This document shows positions 7,848 through 16,562 of a stretch of 52,110 bases of DNA, piece after piece. The notes below the pieces were generated by a model. The model was not told where the DNA came from. It saw only the letters and a program-made list of their open reading frames with translations, and did not search any database. Each line of letters opens with the position of its first letter. Positions within the stretch are counted from its first letter, which is position 1. Made by a program: the position numbers and the translations under genes. The DNA comes from RGIG5612 sp963589005 (GTDB lineage Bacteria > Bacillota > Clostridia > Lachnospirales > Lachnospiraceae): positions 1 through 52,110 of the forward strand of contig CAVAJR010000016.1 in assembly GCA_963589005.1 (NCBI GenBank). The letters run 5' to 3'.

Positions 7848-9221
7848 ATGCGTTTTCAATTTAAAATAATAATTACTACCGTGCTGCTCGTCATTGTTTT
7901 GTTTGGCGCAGGATTCTCTATATTAATCTCAAAAAATTACAATCTAAACTTAGAGAAGGCAGAGCAAATTGCTAAAAGCACATCCTCTTCCCTGTGTGAT
8001 TCAATCCAGCTTTTTTTTAAAGCTGATTTTCCAGATAGTGAATCTATAAAAGAAATCGCAAAAAACATCTCTGCAAATCAGCCGTTCAAGGCTGTTTTTG
8101 TTCTTGATCACGGAAGTGCCTTATATTCAAATTCTGACGAATTATTGCAATTAACATCCAATTCGTCAGATTACTGCGAACTGATCGTTTCCAATGATGT
8201 ATATTATATTCAGATTAACGAACCCCTGTTAATAGCAAATCATACTTATCAGTTATGCACTATGACTGATATTACCTACATCATAGATAATCAAAAAAAC
8301 TTAGCCGAAATTTCTCTCTATATTTTTCTGATAATTATATTACTGGCAATTTTGTTGTCCTGGGCAATTTCATCCCGGCTCTTAAAGCCTTTATCCCTAT
8401 TAGTCTCCGCAACTGCTCAGATTGAAAATGGAAATCTTTCATATCGTTTGGCTTCCACTTCCAAAGATGAGCTGGGGATTTTATCAAGACATTTTAACTC
8501 CATGGCTTCTCAAATAGAGGAAAATATGCACAAGCTCGAAGAAGATGCAGAAGCCAAAGACCAATTTATGGAGGCTTTTTCACACGAATTAAAAACTCCA
8601 ATGACTTCTATCATTGGATATACCGAACTGCTTCAGTCGCAGCAATTGAATGCCAGTGATAGTATTGAAGCGCTTAATTATATACATACTGAAGCACAAA
8701 GATTAGAGGCTATGTCTATGAAGCTATTGGATCTATTTGTTGCAGAGAATACGCAATTAGATAAACGTAGAGTCAATCCCGCCCTGATCATAAATGATAT
8801 CGTCGGTGGTCTTGAACGAATATATAAAGACAAAGGCATTCTCTTATCTGTTCATACCGAAATGGGATCATGTGAGATGGATATTGATTATATCAAAACC
8901 GTACTTATAAATATCCTTGATAATGCAAGAAAGGCTGTAATGGAAAATTCCTACCTTAAACCACCTATAATTACTCTTAACCAGACCTGTGTTGATTCCC
9001 ACACTTTGATAACTATAGAAGATAATGGAAAAGGGATGTCCGAAGAAGCTCTATCACATATTACGGATGCATTTTACAGAGTTGATAAAGCTCGTTCTCG
9101 TTCCGAGGGAGGTTCCGGACTTGGATTATTTATAGCAGCCAAAATAATAAATCTGCATAATGGAACTATAACTTTCGAAAGCAAACTTAATATTGGAACC
9201 AAAGTTACAATTACTATCTAG
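7848..9221 (+). CDS. Sensor histidine kinase (HAMP, HisKA, HATPase)
   Basis: About 457 residues. Membrane helices at about 7-28 and 157-174 bracket a roughly 130-residue extracellular sensor region. A HAMP linker (about 177-230), the H-box FSHELKTPM with H246, N-box INILDNA (N around 358), G1 EDNGKGM and G2 GGSGLGLF follow in order. It is a complete orthodox kinase. Start 7848 is preferred over 7842 because GAAAGTGG then sits 6 bases upstream. The sizeable extracellular loop argues for a secreted ligand rather than the intramembrane BceS type. Confidence 0.93.
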   Translation: MRFQFKIIITTVLLVIVLFGAGFSILISKNYNLNLEKAEQIAKSTSSSLCDSIQLFFKADFPDSESIKEIAKNISANQPFKAVFVLDHGSALYSNSDELLQLTSNSSDYCELIVSNDVYYIQINEPLLIANHTYQLCTMTDITYIIDNQKNLAEISLYIFLIIILLAILLSWAISSRLLKPLSLLVSATAQIENGNLSYRLASTSKDELGILSRHFNSMASQIEENMHKLEEDAEAKDQFMEAFSHELKTPMTSIIGYTELLQSQQLNASDSIEALNYIHTEAQRLEAMSMKLLDLFVAENTQLDKRRVNPALIINDIVGGLERIYKDKGILLSVHTEMGSCEMDIDYIKTVLINILDNARKAVMENSYLKPPIITLNQTCVDSHTLITIEDNGKGMSEEALSHITDAFYRVDKARSRSEGGSGLGLFIAAKIINLHNGTITFESKLNIGTKVTITI

Positions 9222-9515
9222 TTTATTCACTTCTATATTAAATTCTTATGGCTTATTAGAAAGCAGACACCCCATGCACCCTAAATAACCGGAAAAGAAC
9301 TTTCGCTTTTATGGTTCATTATAAAATAATATCAAATAAAACAGCTGCCACAACCGACCTATGGTCAGCCATGACAGCCATCATATTTTAATATCTATTT
9401 AATTGTATCAAGGCAGCTGCTGAAATCACATCCTGCAGATTTGACACAGCTAGCAGATCACCATCTGTATCGTTATTTTGCATGAATCATGTTCCAGTTT
9501 CTCACCACTTAAGAA
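9222..9515. other. Convergent intergenic region
   Basis: A 294-base gap between the kinase gene and the leftward oxidoreductase operon. CAGCTGCC (near 9342) and GGCAGCTG (near 9412) form a distant 8-bp inverted repeat. I see no convincing T-tailed terminator and no gene. It also marks the change from AT-rich DNA on the left to more GC-rich DNA on the right. Confidence 0.5.
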
Positions 9516-10064
9516 TTATTTCTTCTGTGATTTGCCGATCTCGATACCCATCTTGAACGCATCTACGTTTGGAGCGATAAGCTTAGGCTTAGCTTCGAAC
9601 TTGTGCTCGATACCCTTGATGATAACTTCTTCAGGAACAGCCTCTGTATAGCCAACATATACACCTAACATGATAACATTAAGTGCTCTCTCGTTCTTGA
9701 TGTCGATAGCCATCTGTGTAACAGGTGCAGAGATAACATTGATATCATCTCTTTCGATCGGATCAGTAACGATAGTGCTGTTGATGAACAGGTTTCCGCC
9801 TGGTTTAAGGTTGCCGATAAATGCATGAAGTGAAGGACCATTCATAACGATAAGGTCTTCCAGATCGTAGCATACAGGTGCACCGATTTCGTCATCTGAA
9901 ATAACAACGAAGCAGTTAGCTGTACCACCACGCATAGCAGCACCGTAGCTAGGGAAGAAGGTTACCTTGAGGTCTGTAGCTTCACATGTTGCATCAGCAA
10001 GAAGCTTACCCATTGTCATTACGCCCTGGCCGCCAAATCCGGCCATCATAATATTTCTTTCCAT
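9516..10064 (-). CDS. 2-oxoacid:ferredoxin oxidoreductase, gamma subunit
   Basis: A 182-residue subunit with the family opening MMAGFGGQGVMTMGKLLADA and PSYGAAMRGGTANC, both typical of KorC/VorC/PorG gamma subunits. These form part of the CoA-dependent oxidative decarboxylase that turns a 2-oxoacid into acyl-CoA and reduces ferredoxin. It is the last gene of a leftward operon ordered NTPase, ferredoxin, alpha, beta, gamma. The order from ferredoxin to gamma matches korDABC. Sequence alone does not separate 2-oxoglutarate from branched-chain oxoacid specificity. Confidence 0.9.
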   Translation of the reverse strand: MERNIMMAGFGGQGVMTMGKLLADATCEATDLKVTFFPSYGAAMRGGTANCFVVISDDEIGAPVCYDLEDLIVMNGPSLHAFIGNLKPGGNLFINSTIVTDPIERDDINVISAPVTQMAIDIKNERALNVIMLGVYVGYTEAVPEEVIIKGIEHKFEAKPKLIAPNVDAFKMGIEIGKSQKK

Positions 10065-10081
10065 TTACGCTTCCTCCTTAA

Positions 10082-10840
10082 TTAGCAAATTCCAGCATCT
10101 TTGTCTCTGTAAACACCAACAGGGAACTCTTTGAGCATATCGCTTCTAAGGAAGTCGATAGCAGCCTTAGGAGTATAACCCCAGTTAGTAGGACATGTTG
10201 TAACGATTTCTACAAGTGAGAATCCTTTGCCATCGATCTGGTTCTGGAATGCCTGCTTGATATACTTACGTGTCTTAATAACATTTGCCGGTGTATCAAC
10301 AGTTGTTCTAACAAGCAGCTGAGGAGTCTTAAGCTGAGACAGAACCTCGCAGATGTGCATTGGGTATCCGTGTTCTTCAGCCTTTCTTCCGAAAGGAGCT
10401 GTTGTAGCCTTCATACCGATCAGTGTTGTAGGAGCCATCTGGCCACCTGTCATACCATAAATACCGTTGTTGATGAAGATAACTGTGAAGTTCTCACCTC
10501 TGTTAGCAGCTGAAACTGTTTCATCAAGACCGATAGAAGCAAGGTCGCCGTCGCCCTGATATGTATAAACCAGTGAATCCGGTGAACTTCTCTTAACGCC
10601 TGTTGCAACTGCACATGCACGACCATGAGCAGCAATAATTGTATCGTGGGAAACGTATGACTGTCCCAGACCGCAGCAGCCTACACCTTCAACTCTTACG
10701 AGTTTGTCAAGCATGCCTAATTCCTGAACAACTTCGCCTACCAGCTTGTGAGCTGTACCATGCATACATCCTGGACAGAATCCGGAAACAACGTCTGGTA
10801 AGAGGCCTACTGTTTTTTCATATACTTTTTCCATTGCCAT
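10082..10840 (-). CDS. 2-oxoacid:ferredoxin oxidoreductase, beta (TPP-binding) subunit
   Basis: A 252-residue subunit binding thiamine diphosphate. The GDGD...N motif (GDGDLASIGLDE ... VIFINNGIYGMTGGQ) is intact. Cysteines in FCPGCMHG and GVGCCGL are placed to ligate the iron-sulfur cluster seen in this family. The start at 10840 has GGAGG nine bases upstream, overlapping the end of the alpha gene (stop codon at 10842). It works with the alpha, gamma and ferredoxin subunits of the same operon. Confidence 0.9.
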   Translation of the reverse strand: MAMEKVYEKTVGLLPDVVSGFCPGCMHGTAHKLVGEVVQELGMLDKLVRVEGVGCCGLGQSYVSHDTIIAAHGRACAVATGVKRSSPDSLVYTYQGDGDLASIGLDETVSAANRGENFTVIFINNGIYGMTGGQMAPTTLIGMKATTAPFGRKAEEHGYPMHICEVLSQLKTPQLLVRTTVDTPANVIKTRKYIKQAFQNQIDGKGFSLVEIVTTCPTNWGYTPKAAIDFLRSDMLKEFPVGVYRDKDAGIC

Positions 10841-10841
10841 A

Positions 10842-11927
10842 TTAGAGCACCTCCTTGATAAGCTTACGTGCGCCTTCCATTACCTGGATATTTGTAAGCA
10901 GCTGTCCGCCTGATCTTCTGCATTCCATGATTGGGCATCTTCCCTGAACTGCATGGTCAACATCCCATCTCATCTGAGCAGGAATTGACATTTCAACATC
11001 CAGAATACCCTTAACCTGATTGAAATCAAGGCTGCTGTATGCTTCATATGGGAATGGAGACACCTTAATAGGTCTGATAAGACCAGCCTTGATGCCTTCT
11101 TCTCTTAACTGCTTAACGATAACCTTGCAGATACGAGCTGAGATACCATATCCTGTAAGAATGATCTCTGCATCGTCAACCATGTACTTCTCAACTTCAA
11201 CATCCTTGTCCCATGTTGCATACATAGCTTCTGCTTCTTTGTTAGCGATCTCCTGACCTGTACCAACTGAACCAGGGAAGCAGCACTTCTTCTGTCCCAG
11301 AGGATGACCGATACATGCACGGTCGTTAACCTTTAATTCAGCCTTCATTGCTGCGAGTTCTTCATCTGTTCTCATCTTAGGAAGAACAACAGGCTCCATC
11401 ATTGTACCCATAACACCGTCTGTAAGAACTAATACAGGGTTGTTGTCTCTTGCAGCAAGGTCAAATGCTTCATAAACCATATCAACGCATTCCTGAACTG
11501 TTGATGGTGCAAGAACGATCATTCTGAAACCACCATTTCCGGAAGCCTTAGTAGCCTGCAGATAGTCCTGCTGTGCCGGCTGAATAGCACCGATACCAGG
11601 GCCACCACGCTGTACGTTAACGATTACAACCGGTAAACGAGCTGATGCGCAGTATGAGATACCTTCGCTGTAAAGTGAGATACCGCATGATGATGATGAG
11701 CTCATGGCTCTGTTGCCTGCTGCAGCTGCTCCATATAACATATTTACAGATGCTACTTCGCTTTCGCCCTGTACGAAGATACCGTTTACCTCCGGCATTC
11801 TTCTTGCAAAATACTCAGGGATCTCGTTCTGCGGAGTGATAGGATAACCCGCGAAGAAACGACATCCTGCTCTAACTGCTGCTTCAGCTATAGCTTCGCA
11901 GCCTTTCATAAATACACGCTCTGCCAT
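10842..11927 (-). CDS. 2-oxoacid:ferredoxin oxidoreductase, alpha subunit (VorB/KorA-like)
   Basis: A 361-residue subunit. The opening GCEAIAEAAVRAGCRFFAGYPITPQ and QGESEVASVNMLYGAAAAG are hallmarks of KorA/VorB alpha subunits. It forms the pyrimidine-binding half of the TPP site and, with the beta subunit, oxidatively decarboxylates 2-oxoacids to acyl-CoA. Its closest naming in Firmicutes is usually 3-methyl-2-oxobutanoate dehydrogenase VorB; given the neighbouring acyl-phosphate genes a branched-chain or 2-oxobutyrate-type substrate is attractive, but this is inference. It has 17-base spacing from the ferredoxin gene. Confidence 0.9.
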   Translation of the reverse strand: MAERVFMKGCEAIAEAAVRAGCRFFAGYPITPQNEIPEYFARRMPEVNGIFVQGESEVASVNMLYGAAAAGNRAMSSSSSCGISLYSEGISYCASARLPVVIVNVQRGGPGIGAIQPAQQDYLQATKASGNGGFRMIVLAPSTVQECVDMVYEAFDLAARDNNPVLVLTDGVMGTMMEPVVLPKMRTDEELAAMKAELKVNDRACIGHPLGQKKCCFPGSVGTGQEIANKEAEAMYATWDKDVEVEKYMVDDAEIILTGYGISARICKVIVKQLREEGIKAGLIRPIKVSPFPYEAYSSLDFNQVKGILDVEMSIPAQMRWDVDHAVQGRCPIMECRRSGGQLLTNIQVMEGARKLIKEVL

Positions 11928-11944
11928 TTATTTTCTCCTTCCTG

Positions 11945-12160
11945 TTATTTCTCTCTCCATACCTCAATTGCTGCTTCCGGACACATCTGTGCGCACATTG
12001 CACAACCGATGCAGTCTTCAGGCTTAGCAGCGATTACATAAAGGTATCCCTTTGAGTTAACCTTCTCACCAACGGCGAGAACACCTTTTTTGCAGGCTTC
12101 TACACAGTACTCGCAAGACTTGCAATACTCGATGTTGATGTCTACTTTTCCTTTCGCCAT
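11945..12160 (-). CDS. 2x[4Fe-4S] ferredoxin subunit (delta)
   Basis: A 71-residue ferredoxin with two complete cluster motifs, CxxCxxCxxxC (CKSCEYCVEAC) and CIGCAMCAQMC. It passes electrons from the oxoacid oxidoreductase core to free ferredoxin. ATG at 12160 is chosen because AAGGAGG lies upstream; a longer in-frame reading to 12193 would include that site. In this operon it precedes the alpha subunit, as korD does. Confidence 0.92.
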   Translation of the reverse strand: MAKGKVDINIEYCKSCEYCVEACKKGVLAVGEKVNSKGYLYVIAAKPEDCIGCAMCAQMCPEAAIEVWREK

Positions 12161-12198
12161 TACTTTTTCCTCCTTACGGTAATTATAAAGCACTTATA

Positions 12199-12900
12199 TC
12201 AATCAACCCATTCATATGTCAGATAGAGGTCGATAGGCAGAAGAAACTTATCCGTCTTCTTCTTAGCTTCCTCGTAAATATCCCTTCTTACACAGGCGCT
12301 GTTAACGACTGTATAATCCTTAAGAAGCTCGTCCATCTTATCTAATCCCTGAATGAATTCATCAACTGTGGTACTGTAACCCAGATTCGGGTTACCCAGA
12401 ATGTATATGTGATCCAGCCTGATGGCGTTCAATATGTGGCTCATGGTTCCGTCAATGGCCTCTGCACTCTTCGTCCATGGTCTGTATGAATTAACAACAT
12501 AAACCGGAACCGCATCATCCTTGGATAAAATATTCCAATACATTCCTGCAAATTTAGGAGCCTGACTTCCGCCGCCTATATCGATAAGTGTATATCCGTC
12601 GCCCTGAAGAGACGGCATAACTCCGCCTACCATAGTCGGCGCATCCTGGAACTGCTCCTGATAATGAATATTGACGCCCTTTTTAACAAAGGCTTCTTCC
12701 ATATCTCTTGATCTGTATAAAGGCTTCGTCTGGTCCAGATCGAACAGATCCACCTGCTTGCCGGTCTTCTCAGCCAGCATAGCTGCGACATTAAGAATGA
12801 TCTCGCTCTTGCCGCTTCCGGCCTCTCCGATGAACACGAAATTCTTCTTCTCATTCATTATATCAGCAAATGTTTTATCGCTTTCGTAGAATAATCCCAT
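12199..12900 (-). CDS. P-loop NTPase heading the oxoacid oxidoreductase operon
   Basis: A 233-residue soluble protein with a Walker A motif GEAGSGKSE (about 25-33) and a Walker B-like stretch YTLIDIGGG (about 104-112). FDLDQTKPLYRSR resembles the switch region of MinD/ArsA- or cobyrinate-type NTPases. I cannot name the family. It is the first gene of the operon, about 38 bases before the ferredoxin gene, so a role in assembly, regulation or metal-centre insertion for the oxidoreductase is plausible. Two closing segments (NPNLGYSTTVDEFIQ, LPIDLYLTYEW) lack recognisable motifs. Confidence 0.75.
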   Translation of the reverse strand: MGLFYESDKTFADIMNEKKNFVFIGEAGSGKSEIILNVAAMLAEKTGKQVDLFDLDQTKPLYRSRDMEEAFVKKGVNIHYQEQFQDAPTMVGGVMPSLQGDGYTLIDIGGGSQAPKFAGMYWNILSKDDAVPVYVVNSYRPWTKSAEAIDGTMSHILNAIRLDHIYILGNPNLGYSTTVDEFIQGLDKMDELLKDYTVVNSACVRRDIYEEAKKKTDKFLLPIDLYLTYEWVD

Positions 12901-13253
12901 ACCAATTTCCTTTACACAAAATATACTTTTATTTTATAACAAATCACACATGTCGACAAGTGCAAGACGCCAAAATCCTTGATTTTTTTGTGTTAAATAA
13001 TAAACAATCTTATGCATTTTCGCCAACTCTGATTCCGTCAAAATGGCTACTTCACCTAATTATGCTGCGTATTGCGCATAATTGATTTTAAACCTTTTAT
13101 GTATTTTATAAAATACATATTTCAGTTTGAACCTGTAATCTTGTTCAATGCTCTTCTTGCTCGTGCCAAGCAGCCTGTCCGATAGACAAAACCGCTTATT
13201 CAGGCACAGCTCCAGTCCTAAGCCTGCTTATGTCTGCTGCAATGGCCATAGTA
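12901..13253. other. Promoter region of oxidoreductase operon plus dispersed repeat
   Basis: A 353-base gap. An AT-rich TTATAAAATAA stretch (leftward reading, around 12930-12940) is a likely -10 region for the NTPase-led operon. A palindrome AATTATGC...GCATAATT lies at about 13057-13082. At 13148-13181 ATGCTCTTCTTGCTC and CAGCCTGTCCG match the same pair at 15293-15326, marking another piece of the dispersed intergenic element. No gene is seen. Confidence 0.5.
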
Positions 13254-13931
13254 TCAGATAAAGTACTCCGGATATTTATGCCGCATCTCCTCGCCGAAGA
13301 GTCCTACTGAATCGATATGGCTGAACATGAGACGTCTGGCTTCTGCCTCGTCCTTCTTCTCTATCGCATCTACGATTTTTTTATGCTCCTGAGGAAGAGA
13401 TGCAATTCTCGCCTGTGCGCTTACTTCCATGTTCCTCCATCTGCGTACATGAAGATAAGCATCTGCATATATCTTCTGAACGGACTTTCTTCCGGCTGCC
13501 TCCAGCAATATATCATGGAACTCATCATCAAGTTTATAAAACTCCTGGGATTTAACCCCTGAGATTTCGGCCTGCATCTGCTTTTCCAAGCATTTTCTCA
13601 ACCGTTCAACCAATTGGGTATTGTCTTCGTTTTTAAGAATAAAATGAAGTGTCTCCTGTTCTATCGCTGATCTCAAGAAGATAATATCGTCTATGAATTT
13701 CAGATCAATAAGACTTACATTAGTACCTCTCTGAGGCTGTACCTCAATAAGTCCCTTTTCCTTAAGAATGGCAAGTGCCCCTCTGATGGCATGCCTTGTA
13801 GCTCCGTATACATCACAGAGCTCGTTTTCCGAGATTCCTTCTCCCGGCTTATACTTAAGGTTTATTATTTTATCCAGCAGATCTGCATATATTGTACTGC
13901 TGTTAATAGATTGCATTCTTTTTATGTTCAT
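13254..13931 (-). CDS. GntR-family regulator, FadR/FCD subgroup
   Basis: A 225-residue transcription factor. Residues about 14-75 form the winged helix (YKPGEGISENELCDVYGATRHAIRGALAILKEKGLI, then QPQRGTNVS). Residues about 85-215 form the all-helical FCD ligand domain with conserved metal-site positions (DDEFHDILLEAAG, HKKIVDAI, FSHID). Family members sense organic acids or sugar acids. Its place between the oxidoreductase operon and buk-ptb suggests control of one or both by an acid intermediate; this is inference. An alternative start at 13916 (MQSINSS) is possible since the RBS is weak for both. Confidence 0.9.
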   Translation of the reverse strand: MNIKRMQSINSSTIYADLLDKIINLKYKPGEGISENELCDVYGATRHAIRGALAILKEKGLIEVQPQRGTNVSLIDLKFIDDIIFLRSAIEQETLHFILKNEDNTQLVERLRKCLEKQMQAEISGVKSQEFYKLDDEFHDILLEAAGRKSVQKIYADAYLHVRRWRNMEVSAQARIASLPQEHKKIVDAIEKKDEAEARRLMFSHIDSVGLFGEEMRHKYPEYFI

Positions 13932-13950
13932 CCGTATTTTATCAGCACAG

Positions 13951-13980
13951 CTCTCCTGAATATCTGAATATCCAGGAGAG
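13951..13980. promoter_or_regulatory. Near-perfect 13-bp palindrome upstream of the GntR gene
   Basis: CTCTCCTGAATAT and ATATCCAGGAGAG pair at 12 of 13 positions around CTGA. It lies 20 bases before the GntR start. In the leader of that gene it would place an AGGAG inside the hairpin. It could be an autoregulatory operator or a leader structure. A second small hairpin, GTGCCG/CGGCAC, and TATAAT (leftward) lie at about 14045-14091. Confidence 0.5.
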
Positions 13981-14155
13981 CTTTAGTTGTTTGTATATTT
14001 ATATTTTGAAGTTTTCAACCTGCGGCTGCGCCATCTCGAACTGAACATATTATAGCTTATTCCGTGCCGTGAACCTCGGCACAGTTGCAATCACGAATAT
14101 CTATGTTCTTCATTAAATCCTAAACCGCATACCGCAGGCTGAGCCTTTAAATTAT

Positions 14156-15232
14156 TTACAGCTGGCCTTCAACCTTAGTGAATTCTCTTGCGATCTCTTC
14201 GCCGCGCAGAACACGAAGGGCTCCAAATGCCAGTGATTCCATCTCATTTTCACCCGGATATACGATTACAGGAGCGATATATGAGACTCTCTCCTTAACC
14301 ATATTGGTGAACATCTCTGACTTGGCAATTCCGCCTGTAAGGATGATATTGTCAACCCTGCCGCAAGCTGTTGTAGCCATCATGGCAACGCACTTGGATA
14401 CATCCAGTGCCATTGCTTCATAGATCAGTTTCGCATGCTCATCTCCGTCAGCGATCATTTTCTCAACTACACGTGTGTCATTTGTTCCGAGGTGGTCTAA
14501 GAGTCCGCCGTTTCTCTTGATCTTGTTCATTACAGCTCTCTTATCAAGGCCTGAGAAGCACAGATCAACTAACTGGAATGCAGGCAGACCTCCTGTACGT
14601 TCTGGTGAGAATGGGCCTTCCTCATCGCTTAAGAAGTCGATGATCTGTCCCTGTGAATGAAGAGCAAGTGTAATTCCGCCGCCTAAATGGCACATTACCA
14701 GATTAGCCTCATTGTATGCCTTGCCTGTGTCCTTCTCCCACTTCTTAGCAGCTGCATGCATGTTAAGATTGTGGCCAAGAGCCTTTCTTCTCATGCTCTT
14801 AAGTCCAGCTACCTTAGTAAGCGGGATCATTTCGTCTACTGTAATTCCGTCATAAACAAGTGCCGGGATTCCCAGTTCCTGTGACAGTGCATAAGCAATA
14901 GGAGCACCAACATTTGATGCATGCTCATTCTGCGGATTGTAATGAAGCTGCCATACCATATCTTCATTTATCTTATATGCTCCGGACTTGATAGGCGGAA
15001 GCAGACCGCAGCGTGATACAATTGCTGTAAGGTCCTTAAGGCTTACGCCATGTCTGTTAAGACAGTCAACGATTGTATTCTTACGGAATTCATACTGATC
15101 AAAAATTACGTCATATTTGCCTGTTTCTTCAGGTGAATGTTCGATACTTTCTACAAATAATGGTGTTTCGTCTTCATAAACAGCAATTTTTGTAGATGTA
15201 GAACCTGGGTTAATTACTAAGATCTTTTCCAT
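14156..15232 (-). CDS. buk: Butyrate kinase
   Basis: A 358-residue member of the acetate/butyrate kinase family, which makes ATP from butyryl-phosphate (and related acyl-phosphates). Family features are the opening ILVINPGSTSTKIAVYEDE, CHLGGGITLALH, the DEEGPFSPERTGGLP segment, and ILTGGIAKS. Full family length. AGGAG precedes the start. It follows the phosphate butyryltransferase gene by 162 bases, the ptb-buk order known from clostridia. Substrate range in this family includes branched-chain acyl-phosphates, relevant to the oxoacid oxidoreductase nearby. Confidence 0.96.
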   Translation of the reverse strand: MEKILVINPGSTSTKIAVYEDETPLFVESIEHSPEETGKYDVIFDQYEFRKNTIVDCLNRHGVSLKDLTAIVSRCGLLPPIKSGAYKINEDMVWQLHYNPQNEHASNVGAPIAYALSQELGIPALVYDGITVDEMIPLTKVAGLKSMRRKALGHNLNMHAAAKKWEKDTGKAYNEANLVMCHLGGGITLALHSQGQIIDFLSDEEGPFSPERTGGLPAFQLVDLCFSGLDKRAVMNKIKRNGGLLDHLGTNDTRVVEKMIADGDEHAKLIYEAMALDVSKCVAMMATTACGRVDNIILTGGIAKSEMFTNMVKERVSYIAPVIVYPGENEMESLAFGALRVLRGEEIAREFTKVEGQL

Positions 15233-15292
15233 TATATATACTCCTGGTTAATTATTTTTATCAATGTTACACTGCATTTGCAATCCGCGCTG

Positions 15293-15376
15293 ATGCTCTT
15301 CTTGCTCATGCAGATCAGCCTGTCCGTCAGATGCGAATTGACACGTGCAAGCACGATTCACTCGTATCTGCCGACC
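15293..15376. repeat. Dispersed intergenic element between ptb and buk
   Basis: ATGCTCTTCTTGCTC at 15293 and CAGCCTGTCCG at 15316 repeat the layout at 13148-13181. The section 15329-15372 (AGATGCGAAT ... CACGTGCAAGCACG ... CGTATCTGCC) is related in reverse to the hairpin at 2965-3025. It can fold into an imperfect stem between the two genes and may tune their relative expression. Confidence 0.6.
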
Positions 15377-15394
15377 AAGACCTTTATAACAAAT

Positions 15395-16309
15395 TTATTT
15401 AGCATTCATTGAAGCTACTGCTGCAAGACACATTGACAGATACTTTTCTTCTGATGTTGATCCGCGGCTTGTCATGATTACAGGGCATTTAGCACCAACG
15501 ATGAATCCGCCCATCTTAGCATGGCAGAATCCTGTAAGCATCTTGCCCATGATGTTGCCGGCATGGATATTAGGAGCAACCAGTACGTCGCAGTCTCCTG
15601 CACATGGTGACTTAAATCCTTTGAACTCAGCGATTTCCGCATCTGTTGCACAGTCAAATGAAATAGGTCCCTCTACGATGCAATTAGTGATCTCGCCATT
15701 TAACTGCATCTGCTTAAGAGCATCGCCGTCAACTGTTTCCGGCATCTTAGGATCGAGCTTTTCCTTGCATGCAAGAACGCCAACCTTAGGGCAGTCATAT
15801 CCCAGCGCAAGAAGTGTATCAACTGTATTCTGGATAATAGCTTTCTTCTGCTCAAGTGTAGGATATGTAACCATACCGCCGTCAACAGGCACGATGAGCT
15901 TGTGATATGAAGGGCATTCAAATGCTGTGAAATGGCTCATTACGCCGCCCATTCCCAGACCGCTTTCCTTATTAACAACTGCCTTAAGGTAGATGCCTGA
16001 ATCAACCTTGCCTTTCATAAGGAAATCTGCCTTGCCTTCATTGATAAGTGCAACTGCCTTCTTAGAAGCCTCTGCAATATCCGGCTCGTCATAGATGTCT
16101 TCTTCCGGAACCTCCAGACCGATCTCCTTGAGAACCTTAAGGATCTCTGCCTTGTCGCCTACCAGTACCGGCTCAACTAATCCGGCTTCAACTGCCTGCT
16201 TAACAGCGCCTAATGTATGATCATCATTAGCTGCTGCAACTGCCATACGGCTTCTCTTTGTATTGCCCTGTAATTTGGCAATAATTTCATCAAAAGTCTT
16301 ATAAACCAT
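15395..16309 (-). CDS. ptb: Phosphate butyryltransferase
   Basis: A 304-residue phosphotransacylase-family enzyme converting butyryl-CoA (or a related acyl-CoA) and phosphate to acyl-phosphate. Family signatures include AAANDDHTLGAVKQAV, the KADFLMKGKVDSG stretch, VEGPISFDCATD, and APNIHAGNIMGKML near the end. Start 16309 follows GGGAG by 5 bases; 16321 is in frame but worse placed. Lies immediately upstream of buk. Full length for Ptb. Confidence 0.95.
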   Translation of the reverse strand: MVYKTFDEIIAKLQGNTKRSRMAVAAANDDHTLGAVKQAVEAGLVEPVLVGDKAEILKVLKEIGLEVPEEDIYDEPDIAEASKKAVALINEGKADFLMKGKVDSGIYLKAVVNKESGLGMGGVMSHFTAFECPSYHKLIVPVDGGMVTYPTLEQKKAIIQNTVDTLLALGYDCPKVGVLACKEKLDPKMPETVDGDALKQMQLNGEITNCIVEGPISFDCATDAEIAEFKGFKSPCAGDCDVLVAPNIHAGNIMGKMLTGFCHAKMGGFIVGAKCPVIMTSRGSTSEEKYLSMCLAAVASMNAK

Positions 16310-16450
16310 GTTTACTCCCATTCTGCGGTACTTAACCCGCCCTGCTCTGTGATCCTCAGTTCAAGTCTATTGCTCAGGAAATGATTTCGCCGACTGCGCC
16401 CCTGACATCACAGATCAAATGCATTCTATGCACATTTCTAACATACAACA

Positions 16451-16524
16451 AGCCCGTTTCTCCCCGATGCATCCAACAGGCTGCATCTAGTGTCTGTCGG
16501 CCGCAATCATGGGATCAACGGGCT
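16451..16524 (-). terminator. Branched hairpin downstream of the hydroxyacid dehydrogenase
   Basis: AGCCCGTT (16451-16458) pairs with AACGGGCT (16517-16524), enclosing GATGCA/TGCATC (16466-16487). It sits 38 bases past the dehydrogenase stop, in the 253-base gap before ptb. A T-rich tail is weak (TGTTGTATGTT), so termination is likely but not certain. Confidence 0.55.
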
Positions 16525-16562
16525 CTTAATATTCATAAAATTACAACTGAGTTGTTATAATC

